Shown: positions 31,403 to 39,756, counted from the first letter of the stretch. The stretch is DNA of 64,000 bases from Verrucomicrobiota bacterium (GCA_020831625.1 JAFIGD010000005.1:1-64000), one strand, 5' to 3'. Notes: generated by a model not told the origin, from the letters alone. Program-made: numbers and translations.

Positions 31403-31492
31403 TCATGAACCTTTTCGTCCGACAAGGCCGTAGTGGTGGGGCGGCAGGTTGAAACAGGGGTCGGCGGCGGTGAAACCCGCCTGGATCATCCA
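31403..31492 (-). pseudogene. C-terminal remnant of a methyltransferase paralog
   Basis: Read on the minus strand this stretch encodes RWMIQAGFTAADPCFNLPPH then HYGLVGRK before a stop. It closely parallels the last 25 residues of the intact methyltransferase at 42055-42621 (RWVIEAGFTVTDPIVNLPPY, HYGLVGRK). Only the tail remains. The surrounding 31212-31550 holds no other gene. Confidence 0.7.
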
Positions 31493-31552
31493 TCGCTTAT
31501 GCACATGTTGATCCTGAAGGGCGGGGGGATTTCTCAGCGTGTTTTTTTCGCG

Positions 31553-31757
31553 TTACTCCGCCGCGGCAAGAGCGTCTCGCACAATTTTGCAGATGTCGTC
31601 TTCCGAATCATTTCGGGTGATCCGTCCCAGGACTTCCTTGCTGTCGGCATCCAGTAGCAGCATAAATCCCGTGCCGCCGTTTTGGGCTTTGTAAAGCCTG
31701 TAAGACAGCGGCGAACAGGGTGGCGAATACGGAGGTCATGATGAGTGTTTTTTTCAT
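31553..31757 (-). pseudogene. Collapsed exported thioredoxin-like protein
   Basis: The ATG at 31757 starts a clear signal peptide (MKKTLIMTSVFATLFAAVLQA). About 22 residues in, the sensible reading moves to another frame, giving LYKAQNGGTGFMLLLDADS then KEVLGRITRNDSEDD and a stop at 31553. That tail resembles the last strands of a thioredoxin-fold protein (FMLLLDADSKEV). The CxxC-bearing middle is gone, with a frame change at the join. Confidence 0.5.
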
Positions 31758-31937
31758 TATTTTTCCTCAGGGTTGTTTTATTCCGGTTTCACAATCTGTC
31801 CGGGCCGGATTGCCGACGGATGATTGCGTAACCACTGTGTGACGCGCAAGCGGGGCCTTTATTCCCCGGGAGACCGGGCGGGTCCGCATGGATGTACGGG
31901 GAATAAATTCGACGTCCCGCGCGTCACACCCGTACAC

Positions 31938-32205
31938 ATGATGATCCAACCCGAACACATCCTCCTCTACGCCCTGTTTGGCGTGTTTCTGGCCGGAACA
32001 GGCCGCCTTGGTGACCATGATCCGCCGCCTGATCGAAAAGCGGGGCTGGATCTCCGAGGAGGAGCAAAACGAATTTTTCCAGGCCGGATACAGCAATCGA
32101 CATCTCCTTGATGTGGTCACCATCCTCGCCCTGAAAACGCTCAGCAACTACACCAACCATCTTTCCGAAACCCCGCTCGACGAGGCGTTCAAAGCACAGG
32201 CCTGA
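31938..32205 (+). pseudogene. Chimera of a membrane-protein start and an AhpD-like end
   Basis: An ATG at 31938 opens a hydrophobic start (MMIQPEHILLYALFGVFLAG). Near 32000 a different frame takes over, with MIRRLIEKRGWISEEEQNEF followed by LDVVTILALKTLSNYTNHL and ending AFKAQA at 32205. The second part is the C-terminus of an AhpD/carboxymuconolactone-decarboxylase-like peroxidase. Its CxxC active-site half is missing. Two genes appear to have been joined by a deletion. Confidence 0.55.
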
Positions 32206-32309
32206 AAACGGTTGTTCCTCCCGCCCCCGGAGAGGCCACTTCCCGAATTGATGTCTCCCGGGCTTGTATTGTATTTGACGAGTGAGCAAAACAGAAGGAA
32301 AGTGGACGT

Positions 32310-32867
32310 ATGTCCCGCATTTCACCTAAACCCCTTTCTCAGTATCCCTGGACTCTTCGTTTTTTGTACAAACGGCAAATCCGCAAATGGGGGCATCCGG
32401 TGATCCCCACCCAAATTTGGGGACGCCAACCCGGCCTGTTGTGGCGGTTTCTCTCGTTTTTCCGGACCCTGGAACGAAAGCGTTCCCCCATTCCTCCGGT
32501 GCTGCGGGCTCTGATCACCGTGAAAGTTTCGCAGATCAATCACTGCGCCTTCTGCGTGGATTTCAACGCCATGCGGGTGCTGCAGCACGAGGGCGCGGAG
32601 GCGAAGCTGGACGGACTGGCCGACCCGGAGTCCTGTGCCGCCTTCAGCGATGCGGAAAAGGCGGCGCTGGCCTATGCGGAGGCGGTCACACGTTCGGATG
32701 TGGACGTGGATGACGCGCTGTTCGACCGGCTCCGCGCCCACTACGATGACGACGCCATCGTGGAACTGACGGCGCTGACCGCCTTCCAAAATCTTTCCAG
32801 CAAATTCAACGCGGCGCTGGATCTGCCCTCGCAGGGATTTTGCAAAATCGACTTTTTTCAGGAATAA
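32310..32867 (+). CDS. Carboxymuconolactone decarboxylase/AhpD-family protein
   Basis: A 185-residue complete protein of the CMD superfamily. The active-site segment VKVSQINHCAFCVDFNAMRVLQHEG carries the redox CxxC pair and downstream His typical of AhpD-like peroxidases. The C-terminal LTALTAFQNLSSKFNAAL is the family's last helix. It probably reduces peroxides or acts as a disulfide reductase. It lies 45 bp before arsS and is likely co-transcribed with it. Confidence 0.85.
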   Translation: MSRISPKPLSQYPWTLRFLYKRQIRKWGHPVIPTQIWGRQPGLLWRFLSFFRTLERKRSPIPPVLRALITVKVSQINHCAFCVDFNAMRVLQHEGAEAKLDGLADPESCAAFSDAEKAALAYAEAVTRSDVDVDDALFDRLRAHYDDDAIVELTALTAFQNLSSKFNAALDLPSQGFCKIDFFQE

Positions 32868-32912
32868 CGCCGTCTTGGACCCGTCAGACCCAAAAGGATG
32901 GAAAGGAACTTT

Positions 32913-33887
32913 ATGACCGACACCCTGGAACGCATCACCGATTTCGAACAAAAGCTCAGCGAGCACCAGCTCCACCTGGAGCGGGGCGCTCCGCGCGTGC
33001 TCCAGATCAATGTGGGCTGGCTCTGCAACCTGAGCTGTGTGCACTGTCACGTCTCCGCCGGTCCCACCCGCAAGGAGATTATGACCCGGGAGACGGTGGA
33101 CCGCATTCTGGACTGGTACGATGAAAACCCCGTGGATGTGGTGGACCTCACTGGCGGCGCCCCGGAAATGAACCCGAACTTCCGTTTCATGGTCACGGAA
33201 TTCAAAAAGCGGCACGCGCATGTGATGGACCGCTGTAATCTGACCATCCTGCTGCAGCCGGGCTACGAAGGCACCGCCGAATTTCTGGCGGAGCACGGAG
33301 TGGAAATTGTCGCCTCCATGCCCTGTTATTCGTCGGAAAACGTCAACGCCCAGCGCGGGAATGGCGTGTTCGATCAAAGCATCGAAGCGCTGCAGCTCCT
33401 CAACCGCATCGGCTACGGGGTCAAGGATGCCCTGAAGTTGGACCTGGTCTACAATCCCAACGGGGCCTTTCTTCCGCCCGACCAGAAAAAGCTGGAGGCG
33501 GCCTACAAACGGGAGCTGCGGGAGCATTTCGGCATCGAATTCCACCAGCTCTACGCACTCACCAACCTCCCCGTGGCCCGCTTCGCGACCTACCTGAAAA
33601 ATCGGGGAAAGTATGAGGACTATCTGGCCCTGCTCGTCGACAGCTTCAACCCGGGTTCCGTGGCCGGCCTGATGTGCCGCGACACCATCAGCGTGGACTG
33701 GCAGGGCACCGTCTTCGACTGTGATTTCAATCAGCAGATGAACATGCATCTGGGGGACAATTTTGCGCCTCTCCGTCTCTGGGAGGTGGATGTGCGCCGC
33801 TGGAAACAAACACCCATCCGCACCGCGCCCCACTGCTTCGGCTGCACCGCCGGCCAGGGCTCCAGTTGCGGCGGCGCGCTGGCGTGA
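32913..33887 (+). CDS. arsS: Arsenosugar biosynthesis radical SAM protein ArsS
   Basis: A 324-residue radical SAM enzyme. The cluster-binding CxxxCxxC is Cys38, Cys42 and Cys45 in WLCNLSCVHCHVSAGP, followed by the SAM-binding VDLTGGAPEMNP. The C-terminal Cys-rich motif HCFGCTAGQGSSCGG (Cys308, 311, 319) identifies the TIGR04167/ArsS family, whose members include selenocysteine variants; this one uses only Cys. ArsS is reported to join dimethylarsenic with the 5'-deoxyadenosyl group of SAM, giving dimethylarsinoyl-5'-deoxyadenosine. I chose the ATG at 32913 because AAAGGAA lies at proper spacing; 32898 abuts its purine tract. It heads an apparent operon with TVP38 and DUF547. Confidence 0.93.
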   Translation: MTDTLERITDFEQKLSEHQLHLERGAPRVLQINVGWLCNLSCVHCHVSAGPTRKEIMTRETVDRILDWYDENPVDVVDLTGGAPEMNPNFRFMVTEFKKRHAHVMDRCNLTILLQPGYEGTAEFLAEHGVEIVASMPCYSSENVNAQRGNGVFDQSIEALQLLNRIGYGVKDALKLDLVYNPNGAFLPPDQKKLEAAYKRELREHFGIEFHQLYALTNLPVARFATYLKNRGKYEDYLALLVDSFNPGSVAGLMCRDTISVDWQGTVFDCDFNQQMNMHLGDNFAPLRLWEVDVRRWKQTPIRTAPHCFGCTAGQGSSCGGALA

Positions 33888-33921
33888 TGGAATAAAACGA
33901 CAGGGCCGTCGTCCAACCTGC

Positions 33922-34602
33922 ATGAATCCGAAACACATGAAGATAGGATTGGTCCTGTTGGCGTTGGCAGTGCTGGTGTCCGCTTATATTTTTCTCCCAC
34001 TTTCGGAGATGCTGGAGGCGTTCAGCGAATTTGTCGCGGAATGGGGGTGGGTCGGGATGGCCGTGTTTATCGTTGGCTATGCGCTGGCGGCGGTCTTTCT
34101 GGTGCCGGCCAGTGTGCTGACCCTGGGGGCGGGCGCGGCCTTCGGACTGGCGCGGGGCATGGCCGCCGTGTCCCTTGGCTCGACCCTCGGCGCCGCCCTC
34201 GCGTTTCTTGTGGGGCGCTATCTGGCCAGGGACAGGGTCCGGGCCCGGTTCGCCGGCGGGGAGACCTTCAACGCGGTGGACCGGGCCATTGCGGACAAGG
34301 GTTGGAAGATCGTCGCCCTCCTGCGGCTCTCTCCCGTCTTCCCCTACGTGGCCCTGAACTATCTTCTGGGGCTGACCGGGGTGAAGTTCTGGCATTACGT
34401 CCTCGCCAGTTGGCTGGGCATGCTTCCCGGAACCCTGCTGTACGTGTACGTCGGCTTCGCCGCCAAAACGGCGTTGGAGGGACCGGACACCCTGCGGATC
34501 GTTTATACCTTCATCGGACTGGCGGTCACCCTGGCCGTCACCGTTTACATCACCCGCCTGGCCCGTCAGGCCATGAAATCCGCCACGGAGGTGCCCGCAT
34601 GA
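33922..34602 (+). CDS. TVP38/TMEM64-family membrane protein
   Basis: A 226-residue polytopic protein, distantly related to DedA. An N-terminal span (GLVLLALAVLVSAYIFLPL) is followed by FLVPASVLTLGAGAAFGLARG, the family motif, then ALLRLSPVFPYVALNYLLGLTGV and two C-terminal spans. TVP38 proteins commonly neighbour mercuric-reductase-like flavoproteins and ArsS; a role in membrane transport or lipid scrambling is suspected. Its stop overlaps the DUF547 start by four bases. Confidence 0.9.
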   Translation: MNPKHMKIGLVLLALAVLVSAYIFLPLSEMLEAFSEFVAEWGWVGMAVFIVGYALAAVFLVPASVLTLGAGAAFGLARGMAAVSLGSTLGAALAFLVGRYLARDRVRARFAGGETFNAVDRAIADKGWKIVALLRLSPVFPYVALNYLLGLTGVKFWHYVLASWLGMLPGTLLYVYVGFAAKTALEGPDTLRIVYTFIGLAVTLAVTVYITRLARQAMKSATEVPA

Positions 34603-35399
34603 AACTTCTGCTTTCTGTATTCCTTGTCCTGACGCTGAGCGCCCGGGCCCAGCTCCCCGATGTGCCCGCACACATCGACCATGCGCCCTTCGACGCACTG
34701 CTGCGGCGCTATGTTGACGAGCAGGGCCGGGTGGACTACAAACGATGGAAGGCCACCCCGGAAGATGTGGAATCGCTGAAGACGTATCTCGCCGCGTTTG
34801 CCCCGGTTCCGGAAACCGCCGCGGAGGGCGACGACTTGACCGCCTCCCTGATCAACGCCTACAACGCCTTCACGATAGAGTTGATTCTCGACAACTATCC
34901 GGTGCAAAGCATCCGGCTGCTGGACAATCCGTTTGACGGCAAGCGCCATACCGTGGGCGGCCAAACCATTTCCGTGGACGACATCGAGCACCGCATGCTG
35001 CGGCCGTTGATCGGCTGGAAAGTGCATGCCGTTGTCGTCTGCGCCGCCCGAAGCTGTCCGCCTCTGTTGAACCGTGCCTACACCGCCGACACCTGGGAGC
35101 AACACATGGAGGAACGCTACCGCGCCTGGCTGGCCCGGGAGGATTTGAATCAATTTCAACCGGCCCGCGGACGGAACGGCACCGTTGAGATTTCCCGCAT
35201 TTTCCGCTGGTACAGCGGGGACTATATTGATGATCATTCTGTTGAAAACATCCTGGCACGTTTCGCTCCGGCCGCGTATCGGGACTGGCTCGCCGAAGGC
35301 CGCTTTCGTATTCGTTATCAAGCCTACGACTGGGGGCTCAACGATCCGGGCGACACCGGCGACAAGTACCGGCATAACCCGCTCCGGGGATTATTCTAA
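34599..35399 (+). CDS. Exported DUF547 protein
   Basis: A 266-residue protein with a signal peptide (MKLLLSVFLVLTLSARA). The DUF547 domain follows: LINAYNAFTIELIL, then WKVHAVVVCAARSCPPLLNRAY with the conserved Cys-Pro-Pro, and FRWYSGDYIDD. The function is unknown. It is translationally coupled to the TVP38 gene (ATGA), a pairing frequent in arsenosugar-type clusters. Confidence 0.88.
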   Translation: MKLLLSVFLVLTLSARAQLPDVPAHIDHAPFDALLRRYVDEQGRVDYKRWKATPEDVESLKTYLAAFAPVPETAAEGDDLTASLINAYNAFTIELILDNYPVQSIRLLDNPFDGKRHTVGGQTISVDDIEHRMLRPLIGWKVHAVVVCAARSCPPLLNRAYTADTWEQHMEERYRAWLAREDLNQFQPARGRNGTVEISRIFRWYSGDYIDDHSVENILARFAPAAYRDWLAEGRFRIRYQAYDWGLNDPGDTGDKYRHNPLRGLF

Positions 35400-35416
35400 G
35401 GAATTTTAGCTTGGGT

Positions 35417-35442
35417 CGATTACGATTACGATTACGATTACG
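35417..35442 (+). repeat. Hexanucleotide (CGATTA)n tract
   Basis: Four tandem copies of the hexamer CGATTA, followed at 35463-35492 by two copies of a 14-bp ACCCTCTGACCTCT unit just before the phosphorylase start. A longer tract of the same hexamer family lies at 50611-50706. Confidence 0.85.
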
Positions 35443-35495
35443 AATATGAACAACCCCGACCTTTACCCTCTGACCTCTACCCTCTGACCTCTCTT

Positions 35496-36263
35496 ATGCT
35501 CGCATATATCACCGGCTCCGGCTTTTACGATCATCCCGCCTTTGAACCCGAACAGGTGGGCGCCCGCTTTGGCGATGTCACCCTGTATCGGGGAATCCTG
35601 AAAGAGCGGCCTGTCCTTTTGCTTCCCCGGCATGGCGCGGGACACCGCGCGCTGCCGCATCAGATCAACCACCGCGCGAATCTGCTGGCGCTCAAAGAGG
35701 CAGGCGCCACGGCGGTGATCTCCACCTCGGTTTGCGGACTCCTGCGGGCCGACTGGCCGCTGGCGACACCGTTGCTGGCCGATGATCTGTACTTTCCCGA
35801 CAACCGTCTCGGAGACGGATCCGCCTGCACCCAGTTCACCGAACCCGGTGAACCCGGCCGCGGCCACCTCCTCGCCGCCTCCCTTTTCCACAAGGGTCTT
35901 CTCAAGGCAATTCATTCGTCACTCGTCACTCGTCACTCGCCATTTTCCGGAACCTACGCCCACGTCCCCGGTCCCCGTTTCAACACCCGCTCTGAAATCC
36001 GGGCCCTGCAATCCGCCGGCTGTGATTTCCTGTCCCAAACCTGCGGCCCCGAGGCAGTGCTGGCCAACGAACTCGAGCTCCCGTACGCGCTGGTCGGCTT
36101 CGGCATTGACTACGCAAACGGTGTCCGTGAAGAGCCCACGCCCGTCGAGGTTCTGAATCAAAACCTGGCCAAAGCCAAAACCGTGTTCATGGACCTCATG
36201 GAAACCCTGACCCCGCCTGAGGACGGATTCGTGTTTGAAAATTTCGTCTACCGCTTCCCATGA
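35496..36263 (+). CDS. MTAP/PNP-family nucleoside phosphorylase
   Basis: A 255-residue purine nucleoside phosphorylase resembling methylthioadenosine phosphorylase: LLPRHGAGHRALPHQINHRANLLALK, then TYAHVPGPRFNTRSEIRAL and FGIDYANGV. In an arsenosugar pathway such an enzyme could remove adenine from the 5'-deoxyadenosyl-arsenic compound made by ArsS (inference). Residues ~139-148 (IHSSLVTRHSP) are encoded by a copy of the dispersed repeat inserted in frame (35911-35939), in a surface loop before TYAHVPGPRF. Its stop overlaps the next gene (ATGA). Confidence 0.88.
   Translation: MLAYITGSGFYDHPAFEPEQVGARFGDVTLYRGILKERPVLLLPRHGAGHRALPHQINHRANLLALKEAGATAVISTSVCGLLRADWPLATPLLADDLYFPDNRLGDGSACTQFTEPGEPGRGHLLAASLFHKGLLKAIHSSLVTRHSPFSGTYAHVPGPRFNTRSEIRALQSAGCDFLSQTCGPEAVLANELELPYALVGFGIDYANGVREEPTPVEVLNQNLAKAKTVFMDLMETLTPPEDGFVFENFVYRFP
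35911..35939 (-). repeat. In-frame copy of the GACGAGTGACGA repeat inside the phosphorylase gene
   Basis: TCGTCACTCGTCACTCGTC and flanks are the reverse complement of the repeat family found at 50404-50535 and 59506-59648. The insertion keeps the reading frame. Confidence 0.85.
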
Positions 36264-36886
36264 GCACACCCCTCGTCATTCTGTTCCTGAAAGCGCCTCT
36301 TCCCGGAAAGGTGAAAACGCGGCTGGCGGCCGAAGTTGGGGATCATGTCGCGGTCGGCGTCTACCGGCAACTGGTGGAGAATCAAATCCGCCACATTCCT
36401 CCGCACTGGCGAATCCGCATCGCCCACGACCCGCCGGACGCCCTCGGTGTCTTTCACGCCTGGCTCGGTGACCGTCACGATTACACCCCCCAGTCCACCG
36501 GTGATTTGGGCGATCGCCTTGCCGCCGCAGCGGACCGGGCGTTCGAAGAGGGCCATGAAACCGTTTTCTGCATCGGAGGCGACTGTCCGAACCTTTGCCC
36601 CGACACGTTCGCCGCCGCGCAGGCGCTCCTGCTTGAAGGCAACGACCTAGTTTTCATTCCCGCCGAGGACGGCGGCTATGTGCTTGCCGGACTCCGCACC
36701 CCCTGTCCGGAAATTTTCCAAAACATCCCCTGGAGCAGTGGCGACACCCTGCGTGTCAGCCTTGAACGGGCCCGGCAACACGTTCGCAAGGTGGCCCTGA
36801 TGCCCCCCCTCTTTGATGTCGACACGCTGGCCGACCTCGAACGCGCCACGCGTGAAACCGGTTTCCACATGACGAATGACGAATAA
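36260..36886 (+). CDS. TIGR04282-family glycosyltransferase (arsenosugar-associated)
   Basis: A 208-residue nucleotidyl/glycosyltransferase related to CofC. It has VILFLKAPLPGKVKTRLAAEVG (the APxPGxxKTRL motif), TGDLGDRLAAAADRAF, FCIGGDCPNL and AEDGGYVLAGLR. The family accompanies ArsS and TIGR04283. It is translationally coupled to the phosphorylase gene. The last residues (FHMTNDE) come from a short copy of the dispersed GACGAATGACGA repeat, which supplies the stop codon. Confidence 0.92.
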   Translation: MSTPLVILFLKAPLPGKVKTRLAAEVGDHVAVGVYRQLVENQIRHIPPHWRIRIAHDPPDALGVFHAWLGDRHDYTPQSTGDLGDRLAAAADRAFEEGHETVFCIGGDCPNLCPDTFAAAQALLLEGNDLVFIPAEDGGYVLAGLRTPCPEIFQNIPWSSGDTLRVSLERARQHVRKVALMPPLFDVDTLADLERATRETGFHMTNDE

Positions 36887-36913
36887 AACAAAACCTCAAA
36901 AGAAAACACAACC

Positions 36914-37489
36914 ATGAAATACCTCCTCAGTCTTTACAGCCTATGTTTCGCCCTGAACCTTTCCGCTGAACCGATCGGCAAAGGTGCGGCGCTTCCCGAT
37001 GCGGAGGTCCGTCGCGCGGACGGCGAAGCCGTGTCCCTCGCGAAACTCACCCGGGATCAGAAAACCGTGCTGGTGTTTTACCGCGGCGGCTGGTGTCCCT
37101 TTTGCAACACCCAGCTTGCCGCGCTGGTCGAGATCGAGGATGAACTCCGTGAAAACGGATGGCGGATCCTCGCCGTTTCCCCGGACCGTCCGGAAATCGT
37201 AAAGGAGGCGAAGAAAGAGTCCGATTATCCCTATTTGCTGGTGTCTGACAGTGACATGAACGCCGCCAAAGCCTTCGGGCTCGCGTTCACGGTGGACGAG
37301 GAAGGGTTTGACCGGCTCAAAGGCTTCGGGATCGACCTCGAAGCCGCCTCCGGCAAGACCCATCGCATGCTCCCCGTTCCCGCCGTGTTTCTTGTGGACG
37401 CAGAGGGCGAAATCGTCTTTGCTCATCACGATCCCGATTACCGTAAGCGGCTTTCCAACGAGGCGATCCTTCAGGCCGCTGCGGAATGA
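36914..37489 (+). CDS. Exported AhpC/TSA-type peroxiredoxin-like protein
   Basis: A 191-residue thioredoxin-fold protein with a signal peptide (residues 1-18) and the active-site motif FYRGGWCPFCNTQL (Cys61, Cys64). It ends with the FLVDAEGEIVFAHHDPDYR strand. It probably reduces peroxides or disulfides in the periplasm. It lies 27 bp after the TIGR04282 gene and closes the plus-strand arsenosugar-type run. Confidence 0.9.
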   Translation: MKYLLSLYSLCFALNLSAEPIGKGAALPDAEVRRADGEAVSLAKLTRDQKTVLVFYRGGWCPFCNTQLAALVEIEDELRENGWRILAVSPDRPEIVKEAKKESDYPYLLVSDSDMNAAKAFGLAFTVDEEGFDRLKGFGIDLEAASGKTHRMLPVPAVFLVDAEGEIVFAHHDPDYRKRLSNEAILQAAAE

Positions 37490-37507
37490 TCTCCGTTTCC
37501 GTCCGCA

Positions 37508-37625
37508 TTAGTGGAAGACGTCTTTTTCGAGGATGCCGCAGCGGTTGAAGCTGATGCGGCAGGTCCATTCCAGCGCGAGGAAGACGGTTAGCGCGGTGCC
37601 CGAGAAGATGGCGATCATGATGGCG
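37508..37625 (-). pseudogene. 3' remnant of a second fetB copy
   Basis: On the minus strand this encodes IMIAIFSGTALTVFLALEWT then CRISFNRCGILEKDVF and a stop, nearly identical to the end of fetB at 41083. Upstream of the match the frame dissolves. At about 37636-37665 the plus strand instead reads LGSNVVWED, like the end of a PIN toxin, so this gap may be a mosaic of gene ends. No complete gene lies between 37490 and 37724. Confidence 0.75.
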
Positions 37626-37724
37626 GATCGGTCTGGGGTCGAATGTGGTTTGGGAGGATTCAAGAACCTGACACGTCGGATTCGCCATAACACCATCAGC
37701 ATGCTCTGCTTCGCCATTGCAATT

Positions 37725-39155
37725 TTAAACATCCCGGATCACCAGCGTCCGGATTTCGGTCATATCCTCGATGGCGTATTTTAGGCCTTCGCGGCCCAGA
37801 CCACTGTCTTTGATGCCGCCGTAGGGCATGTTGTCCACCCGCCAGGAGGGGATTTCGTTGATCAAAACGCCGCCGGCCTCGATGCGGTCCCAGGCGCGCA
37901 TGGCGTGGTCGATCCGCGGCGTGAACACACCGGCGTGAATGCCGAACCGGCTGTCGTTCACCCGCTCAATCGCCTGATCAAAGTCTGTGAAGGTTTCCAA
38001 AAGCGCCACGGGACCAAAAACCTCCTCACGATAAAGCTTCACATCGCGGGGCACGTTTTTCATCAGCGTGGCCTCGATTATGTTCCCCTTGCGGGTACCG
38101 CCGCACAGCACCGCCGCGCCGGCGGCTTTGGCCTCTTCGATCCAGTCCATCACCCGCTCCGCCTCCCCTTCGGAAATCATGGGGCCGATAAAGGTGTCAT
38201 CGTTCTTGGGATCGCCGGATTTCAACGCACGTGTCGCTTTCAACAACTTGGCTTCGAAAGCCTCAGCCACTGCCTCGTGCACCAGAATCCGCTGCACGGA
38301 AATACAACTTTGCCCCGACTGATAAAACGCGCCGGTGATCACCCGGTCCACCGCGTCGTCCAACTCCGTGCCCTCATCGATGATGCAGGCCGCGTTGCCG
38401 CCGAGTTCGAGGATGACCTTTTTCTTTCCCGCCTTCTCCTTGAGTGCCCAGCCCACATCCGGCGAACCGGTGAAACTGAGTAGTTTCAGACGTTCGTCGG
38501 TCGTGAACAACTCCGCGCCGTCGCGGCGGCAGGGAAGGATGGAAAACGCGCCCTCCGGCAAATCGCATTCCGCCAGAACTTCGCCGATCAACAGCGCCCC
38601 GACCGGAGTTTTGCTGGCGGGCTTGAGGACAAACGGACATCCGGCGGCAATCGCGGGAGCGATTTTGTGGGCAGCGAGGTTGAGCGGGAAATTAAAAGGC
38701 GAAATAAACGAGCACGGGCCGATGGGCACCCGTTTGGTCCAGCCCCGGTAGCCTTTCGTCCGCTCCCCGATTTCGAAATTCAGCATTTCCCCGTGCGGTT
38801 TCACCGCCTCGTCGCAGGCAATTTGAAAGGTGTCAATCAGGCGGGTCACTTCTCCCCGGCTGTCCTTGATGGGTTTGCCCGCCTCGATGCAGAGCGATTC
38901 GGCCAGTTCGTCGAACCGCTCCGCAAAGCGTTTGACACAGTGCCTCAATACCGCCTGGCGCTCATAGGGCCGCATGGCCGCCATCGCACCCGCCGCCTTT
39001 GCCGCCGCCGCAATCGCCTGATCAATCCTCTCCGGCGAAGCCAGCGGCACCCGGGTTGCTACTTCACCGGAATATTTATCGATCACCTCCAGATCCACAT
39101 TCGGCGTTTCGGCGCGGTTGGCGAGATAGAGGGGGTATTCTGATTTCAGACTCAT
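37725..39155 (-). CDS. NAD(P)-dependent aldehyde dehydrogenase
   Basis: A 476-residue member of the ALDH superfamily. It has SFISPFNFPLNLAAHKIAPAIAAG (cofactor site), FTGSPDVGWALK, ILELGGNAACI with the general-base Glu, and GQSCISVQRILVH with the nucleophilic Cys. It most resembles the lactaldehyde/glyceraldehyde-3-phosphate-type group; the substrate cannot be set from sequence alone. It is monocistronic on the minus strand. Confidence 0.92.
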   Translation of the reverse strand: MSLKSEYPLYLANRAETPNVDLEVIDKYSGEVATRVPLASPERIDQAIAAAAKAAGAMAAMRPYERQAVLRHCVKRFAERFDELAESLCIEAGKPIKDSRGEVTRLIDTFQIACDEAVKPHGEMLNFEIGERTKGYRGWTKRVPIGPCSFISPFNFPLNLAAHKIAPAIAAGCPFVLKPASKTPVGALLIGEVLAECDLPEGAFSILPCRRDGAELFTTDERLKLLSFTGSPDVGWALKEKAGKKKVILELGGNAACIIDEGTELDDAVDRVITGAFYQSGQSCISVQRILVHEAVAEAFEAKLLKATRALKSGDPKNDDTFIGPMISEGEAERVMDWIEEAKAAGAAVLCGGTRKGNIIEATLMKNVPRDVKLYREEVFGPVALLETFTDFDQAIERVNDSRFGIHAGVFTPRIDHAMRAWDRIEAGGVLINEIPSWRVDNMPYGGIKDSGLGREGLKYAIEDMTEIRTLVIRDV

Positions 39156-39229
39156 GGACTTTCTCCTCCGGTGGTGGATTTCAACAAGTTACAAAAATAA
39201 TCAGATGAAGTTCGAGAGGGAGCAGGTGG

Positions 39230-39484
39230 CTACTCCCCATAATGCGTTTTTGCGCGGACAACCAGAACCAGGAGTTCGTTCTCACGAACCGTGTATACGA
39301 TTCGGTCTTTCAGACTGAGGCGAACTGAATAATACCCTTTCAAGTCGCCCGAAAGGGCTTTCCCTGAATGAGGATGACGTGCTATTCGGTTGCGGAGAAT
39401 GTCTTTCAGTTTCTCCTGTAATTTCGGTGTGAGTTTATTGACGTCTTTTTGAGCCTGTTTGGTGAAGCGTATCCGATACGTCAC
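39230..39484 (-). CDS. yoeB: YoeB/Txe-family mRNA interferase toxin
   Basis: An 84-residue RelE-superfamily toxin (FTKQAQKDVNKLTPKLQEKLKDIL, GKALSGDLKGYYSVRLSLKDRIVYTV). It ends in AKTHYGE, matching the C-terminal His-Tyr pair of YoeB enzymes, which cleave mRNA on the ribosome. Its start overlaps the antitoxin stop by four bases. It appears intact. Confidence 0.93.
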   Translation of the reverse strand: MTYRIRFTKQAQKDVNKLTPKLQEKLKDILRNRIARHPHSGKALSGDLKGYYSVRLSLKDRIVYTVRENELLVLVVRAKTHYGE

Positions 39485-39741
39485 TGCCCTTCTCCAAACA
39501 CCTCTTCAAATGAAACGGTCTCGCCGGCATCCAACTCCTTTCTGGACCGCTCGAACGCCTCACGAAACCCCGGCGCGGACAACAAATCCATGGTTTCCAT
39601 GAGGCTTTCGTACTCTTCCCGGGACATGAGTACCGCGTCGCACCCACGGGAGCGGATGTGATAAATCTCGTGCTGCTCCCGGGTGGATTTTAAAAGCTCA
39701 AAAAAGGATTTTCGTGCGTCGGTGGCGGTAAGCGTGGTCAT
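39481..39741 (-). CDS. yefM: YefM/Phd-family antitoxin
   Basis: An 86-residue antitoxin. It has TLTATDARKSFFELLKSTREQHEIYHIRSRGCDAVLMSREEYESLMETMDLL, the complete YefM N-domain, and a toxin-binding tail (DAGETVSFEEVFGEGQ). It forms an operon with yoeB in the standard antitoxin-first order. Confidence 0.93.
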   Translation of the reverse strand: MTTLTATDARKSFFELLKSTREQHEIYHIRSRGCDAVLMSREEYESLMETMDLLSAPGFREAFERSRKELDAGETVSFEEVFGEGQ

Positions 39742-39744
39742 GAG

Positions 39745-39756
39745 TATCTCGAGATA
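39745..39756 (-). promoter_or_regulatory. Palindromic operator of yefM-yoeB
   Basis: TATCTCGAGATA is a perfect 12-bp palindrome three bases upstream of the yefM ATG. A looser inverted repeat with GTAC ends follows at 39758-39773. YefM-YoeB complexes repress through such palindromes. Confidence 0.6.

Noticed and set aside
32913-33887. Selenocysteine version of ArsS
   Set aside because: All positions of the C-terminal motif are ordinary Cys codons and there is no in-frame TGA before the natural stop.
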